A stretch of DNA of 25,561 nt, from assembly GCA_963639765.1 (NCBI GenBank), contig CAVHXA010000025.1, positions 1 to 25,561 on the forward strand, written 5' to 3'. Below are positions 22,387-25,561 of the stretch, one piece after another; within the stretch, counting starts at the first letter, position 1, and each line of letters begins with the position of its first letter. The notes under the pieces are model-generated. The model saw only the letters and a list, made by a program, of their open reading frames with translations, was not told the DNA's origin and ran no database searches. The translations under genes and the position numbers were made by a program. This DNA comes from CAVHXA01 sp963639765. Its GTDB lineage: Bacteria > Bacillota > Clostridia > Oscillospirales > Oscillospiraceae.

Positions 22387-23667
22387 ATGAGAGATCTGTA
22401 TGTTGTTAACTGCTGCCGTACTGCCGTGGGTTCCATGGGCGGCAGCCTGAAGGACATTCCCTCCCCTGAGCTGGGTGCCATCGTCATCAAAGAAGCACTC
22501 AAACGCGCCGGCGTTGATGCCGCCAATGTCGACGAGGTCATGATGGGCTGCGTGCTCACCGCCGGCCTTGGCCAGAACCCTGCCCGTCAGGCAGCCGTTA
22601 AGGCCGGAGTTCCCCTGTCCGTTCCCGCATACACCATCGGCATGGTCTGCGGTTCCGGCATGAAGGCCGTGATCGAGGGCGCACGCTCCATCGCTGCCGG
22701 CGACGCCGAGATCGTTGTATGCGGCGGCATGGAAAACATGTCCGCGGCTCCCTATGCGCTGCCCGACATGCGCTATGGCAAAAAGATGGACGTTTCCATG
22801 GGCACAAAGGGTCTGGTAGACACCATGGTAAAAGACGGCCTGTGGGATGCATTCAACAACTACCACATGGGCTCCACCGCCGAGAATATCTGCGATATCT
22901 GGGGCATCACCCGTGCCGAGCTCGACGATTTTGCCTATGCCTCCCAGATGAAGTGCAAGGCTGCACAGGAGTCCGGCCGCTTCGACGACGAAATCGTTGC
23001 CGTTCCCGTAAAGGTCAAAAAGGAAATTGTCGATTTCAAGGTTGACGAGTTCCCGCAGAAGAATCCCGACCGCGAAAAGATGGGTCGTCTGAAGGGTGCC
23101 TTCAAGCTGACTGCCGACAACGCGTTCCAGGCCAAGGGCGGCACTGTAGAGGATACGTTCCGGGCCGCAAAGTGCCAGGAGGTTGAAAACGACGGCAGCC
23201 TGCGCGTTACCGCCGGCAACGCCTCCGGTATCAACGACGGCGCCGCCGCCATCGTACTGGCTTCGGGCGAGGCTGTTGCCAAATACGGTCTGAAGCCCAT
23301 GGCCAAGCTTGTTTCCTGGGGTCAGGGCGGTGTGGATCCCAAGATTATGGGCACAGGTCCCGTTCCCGCTTCCCGTCAGGCCATGGACAAGGCCGGCATC
23401 AAGATCGAGGATATCGACCTGATCGAGGCCAACGAGGCCTTTGCCGCACAGTCTCTGGCTGTTGCCCGTGAGCTGGGCTTCGACATGAACAAGGTCAACG
23501 TAAACGGCGGCGCTCTGGCGATCGGCCATCCTGTCGGCTGCTCCGGCGCCCGCATCATTGTCACCCTGCTGCACGAAATGGCCAAGCGCGACGAGGCCAA
23601 AAAGGGTCTTGCAACTCTGTGCATCGGCGGCGGCATGGGCGTTGCCACCATCTTCGAAAAGTGCTGA
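22387..23667 (+). CDS. thlA: Thiolase (acetyl-CoA C-acetyltransferase) with an internal insertion
   Basis: This 426-residue enzyme condenses two acetyl-CoA to acetoacetyl-CoA, or cleaves 3-ketoacyl-CoA, usually at the entry of clostridial butyrate formation. The acylated Cys88 is in VCGSGMKA. NEAFAAQ (349-355), the active-site His381 in GGALAIGHPVGCSG and the base Cys412 in CIGGGMG are all present. Typical thiolases have ~390-395 residues. The surplus here is mostly residues ~241-270, between RLKGAFK and VTAGNASGINDGA, where other thiolases have only a few residues. The ATG at 22387 follows GGAGG by eight bases; an in-frame ATG at 22372 overlaps that site and is disfavoured. It is a single-gene unit, with no other butyrate gene in view. 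Confidence 0.95.
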   Translation: MRDLYVVNCCRTAVGSMGGSLKDIPSPELGAIVIKEALKRAGVDAANVDEVMMGCVLTAGLGQNPARQAAVKAGVPLSVPAYTIGMVCGSGMKAVIEGARSIAAGDAEIVVCGGMENMSAAPYALPDMRYGKKMDVSMGTKGLVDTMVKDGLWDAFNNYHMGSTAENICDIWGITRAELDDFAYASQMKCKAAQESGRFDDEIVAVPVKVKKEIVDFKVDEFPQKNPDREKMGRLKGAFKLTADNAFQAKGGTVEDTFRAAKCQEVENDGSLRVTAGNASGINDGAAAIVLASGEAVAKYGLKPMAKLVSWGQGGVDPKIMGTGPVPASRQAMDKAGIKIEDIDLIEANEAFAAQSLAVARELGFDMNKVNVNGGALAIGHPVGCSGARIIVTLLHEMAKRDEAKKGLATLCIGGGMGVATIFEKC

Positions 23668-23690
23668 GCTCTGTATCCGCATAAAGCAGG

Positions 23691-23720
23691 CGGCCCTGAC
23701 ATTTCGTCAGGGCCGTTTTT
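23691..23720 (+). terminator. Thiolase terminator
   Basis: A perfect 10-bp stem (CGGCCCTGAC / GTCAGGGCCG) with a 5-base loop is followed by TTTTT. Confidence 0.92.
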
Positions 23721-23734
23721 GTGCCGTTTTTCAT

Positions 23735-25561
23735 TTATGCTCCGACAGCGAGTCGCTGAAGGATCACGGCGGTCTGCGCTCTGGTGGCAAAATCTGCGGG
23801 AGACAGCTTCATGCCGCCCGTGCCGCTGATAACACCTGTGCCGACGGCCCACTGCATGGCAGAGACTGCCCAGTCGGAGACCGCAGAGGCATCGTCGTAA
23901 TCCAGAATGTTCGTATCCTCGCCGACAGAGACATCCACGCCGAGCAGTATCTGATAGCGCCACAGGATAACCACGAGCTGTTCGCGGGAAACGGGACTGT
24001 CCGGCGCGAATTCCCCGGCCGAGATGCCGGTTATGATTCCCTCACAGGCGGCCCAGCGGATGGCCTCCGTGTACCAGGCATCGGGCAGGACATCGGCAAA
24101 GGGCAGGGCGTAGTTTACAACGGGCGAGCCTTCCATACGCCAGAGGATGGTTACAAGCTGCGCTCTTGTCAGAACGCCGTCGGGGTCGAGCAGTGTGGAG
24201 CCTACACCCGTGATGAGGCCCGCATCGAGGCAGTAGTGCATGCCGTCGTGGTACCATGCGGTGGGCTCTGCATCGGTATAGCCTGCAATCGGGCAGGTGT
24301 CGTCCTTTTTGCAGCCTTTGTAGTCCGTTTTCTGCGGCAGAAGAACAGCGGAGCCGGGAGTGGCATCCGAAGACGGTCCGGAGTCCGGATCCGGGACCTT
24401 TTCGCTGCCGCCGTCGGGTGCGGTGTCGGGAGTCGTATCAGGCTCCTCGTCGGGCTTTTTGTCGCTGTCCCTGTCGGACTCTCTGTCAGATCGGTCCGGA
24501 ATGATCGCAGGTGTGGGATCGACGGCAGCCTCTTTGATGGTCACCTCGATGCTTTGCGGTCCCGTGCTGTTGTAGCCGGTGTTGCCCTGCACTATGTACC
24601 ACACGGTATAGGTTCCTGCGTTCTTCCCGGTCGGGATGGAGGTGCTGTAGGTGCCGTTCTTGCTCAGGTTATAGAGCATGGTGCCGCCTTTTGCGGAGCC
24701 TGCCGTAATGAGCTCCTGCTCGAAGCCGGTGTATACAAGGCCGGTCTTTGCTGTGGGAGGCGTCACGACGGGATCCGGCAGGACGGGCTTCGGACCGATT
24801 TTGACCTCAATACTCGTTGGTTCCGTGTTCTTATAGCCCTCGTTTCCGATCACCTTGTACCACACGGTATAGGTTCCTTCGTCCTTCCCGGTCGGGATGG
24901 AGGTGCTGTAAGGGTCTTCCTCTCCTTCTTTAGCTTCCTTAGTCAGACTGTAGACCATCATGCCGCCTTTTGCGGAGCCTGCCGTAATGAGCTCCTGCTC
25001 GGAGCCGGTGTATACAAGATCGGTCTTTGCCGTGGGAGCCGTGACGACGGGGTCGATCAGCGGACGGGATTCGGTCGCGGGGAAGGTGATGTACAGGACA
25101 TATTTGCCCTCTTTGGACTCGTTTCCTGTGATCTGCTGGATGCTCTTTTTCACACCGGTATATTCGTTGCCGTCTGTTCCCTTTATGGTGATTGTCAGCG
25201 CATTCGAGAGGGCAAATTTGTAGGTTGTATTCTCTGATTTCTGCACGGTGGAAAGCGGCAGTGTGGCTGTGTATACGGAAGCATAATCGGCCTGTTCCGG
25301 ATTGCCGACCCACTGCACACTTGAAAAGTTATTGGAGATATTAATGACGGAAGAGTCTTTGGAAGAGCCGCCCTGCGTATAAGCCGGAACAGTGGCCGTG
25401 GCGGCGGTGAGCGTTGAGGGAAGGTTCTGATTGACAACCGGGGCCGCAAGCGTTATGGAAAGCTCCGTTACAACGGGATTGTACACGGCGGTGACTGTTA
25501 CATCTCCCGTCAGGCTTTTGAGGGTGAGCGATTTGTCATCGACAGAGCTTTCGGAGGAGTC
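23735..25561 (-). CDS. SLH-domain cell-surface protein, C-terminal part (5' end outside window)
   Basis: The frame stays open to the window edge, so at least 608 residues are encoded and the N-terminus (presumably with a signal peptide) is missing. The visible part starts with beta-rich Ig-like sequence. Two near-identical ~80-residue repeats follow, each with LVYTG..QELITAGSAKGG and STSIPTGK..GTYTVWY, a type frequent in clostridial surface proteins. A flexible linker rich in Asp, Pro and Ser comes next (for example PDEEPDTTPDTAPDGG). Three SLH domains end the protein: AWYHDGMHYCLDAGLITGVG, AWYTEAIRWAACEGIITGIS and DWAVSAMQWAVGTGVISGTG. SLH domains anchor proteins to pyruvylated wall polysaccharide, so it is displayed outside the cell. 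The ligand is unknown; adhesion or matrix roles are typical. It is convergent with the thiolase. Confidence 0.93.
   Translation of the reverse strand, partial: DSSESSVDDKSLTLKSLTGDVTVTAVYNPVVTELSITLAAPVVNQNLPSTLTAATATVPAYTQGGSSKDSSVINISNNFSSVQWVGNPEQADYASVYTATLPLSTVQKSENTTYKFALSNALTITIKGTDGNEYTGVKKSIQQITGNESKEGKYVLYITFPATESRPLIDPVVTAPTAKTDLVYTGSEQELITAGSAKGGMMVYSLTKEAKEGEEDPYSTSIPTGKDEGTYTVWYKVIGNEGYKNTEPTSIEVKIGPKPVLPDPVVTPPTAKTGLVYTGFEQELITAGSAKGGTMLYNLSKNGTYSTSIPTGKNAGTYTVWYIVQGNTGYNSTGPQSIEVTIKEAAVDPTPAIIPDRSDRESDRDSDKKPDEEPDTTPDTAPDGGSEKVPDPDSGPSSDATPGSAVLLPQKTDYKGCKKDDTCPIAGYTDAEPTAWYHDGMHYCLDAGLITGVGSTLLDPDGVLTRAQLVTILWRMEGSPVVNYALPFADVLPDAWYTEAIRWAACEGIITGISAGEFAPDSPVSREQLVVILWRYQILLGVDVSVGEDTNILDYDDASAVSDWAVSAMQWAVGTGVISGTGGMKLSPADFATRAQTAVILQRLAVGA
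24537..24775 (-). repeat. Ig-like repeat copy 2 in the surface protein gene
   Basis: This copy encodes DPVVTPPTAKTGLVYTG...SIEVTI. Long stretches are near-identical at DNA level to copy 1; for example the ~58 bases from 24682 match those from 24961 with very few changes, an offset of 279 bases (93 codons). This points to recent duplication or gene conversion. Confidence 0.88.
24797..25054 (-). repeat. Ig-like repeat copy 1 in the surface protein gene
   Basis: This copy encodes DPVVTAPTAKTDLVYTG...SIEVKI. It has a short extra segment (KEAKEGEEDP) in the middle compared with copy 2, which explains its greater length. Confidence 0.88.

Overview
The window looks like chromosome of a Gram-positive, probably strictly anaerobic Clostridia-type bacterium. 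My guess is a gut Oscillospirales or Lachnospirales relative, and the exact taxon is not determinable by eye. Supporting signs are a perfect CIRCE operator before groES-groEL, strong AGGAGG-type ribosome binding sites, an SLH-domain surface protein, tRNA genes without encoded CCA, and many oxygen-sensitive Fe-S flavoenzymes. Base composition is moderately GC-rich.

Left part (1-9.97 kb): the 3' end of a 23S rRNA, a 5S rRNA and its terminator. Next come an aldo-keto reductase with a ferredoxin-like tail, and a minus-strand protein of unknown function that may be a tandem Csx3-like fold. A 783-residue protein follows, with a Gly-Gly-Pro repeat, an SLH-like segment and a beta-helix but no signal peptide. 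Then come an RlmL-type rRNA methyltransferase with a lipid kinase, and the groES-groEL operon.

Middle part (10.1-21.8 kb) is the most unusual. Three tandem, diverged SnoaL/NTF2-like paralogues form one operon; the third carries a Gly-Gly-Pro/Ala repeat like that of the beta-helix protein. Facing them is a minus-strand series. In transcription order it has a NuoG-like/GltD-like electron-transfer flavoprotein, a small stand-alone NuoF C-terminal-type Fe-S protein translationally coupled to it, a fumarate-reductase-fold flavoprotein lacking the dicarboxylate-binding signature, and a LysR regulator. A membrane protein, a MarR regulator with a palindromic operator, and an OYE/2,4-dienoyl-CoA-reductase-like Fe-S flavoenzyme complete the region. 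The OYE-like enzyme has the usual active-site Tyr replaced by Trp. My reading, which is inference, is a locus for anaerobic reduction and hydration/dehydration or isomerisation of an unsaturated, possibly cyclic, substrate fed by NAD(P)H.

Right part (22.0-25.6 kb): tRNA-Thr(TGT) and tRNA-Tyr(GTA), a thiolase with an extra internal segment, and the C-terminal part of a large SLH-anchored surface protein that runs off the window edge. Most transcription units have recognisable sigma-A-type promoters and hairpin terminators, listed individually.
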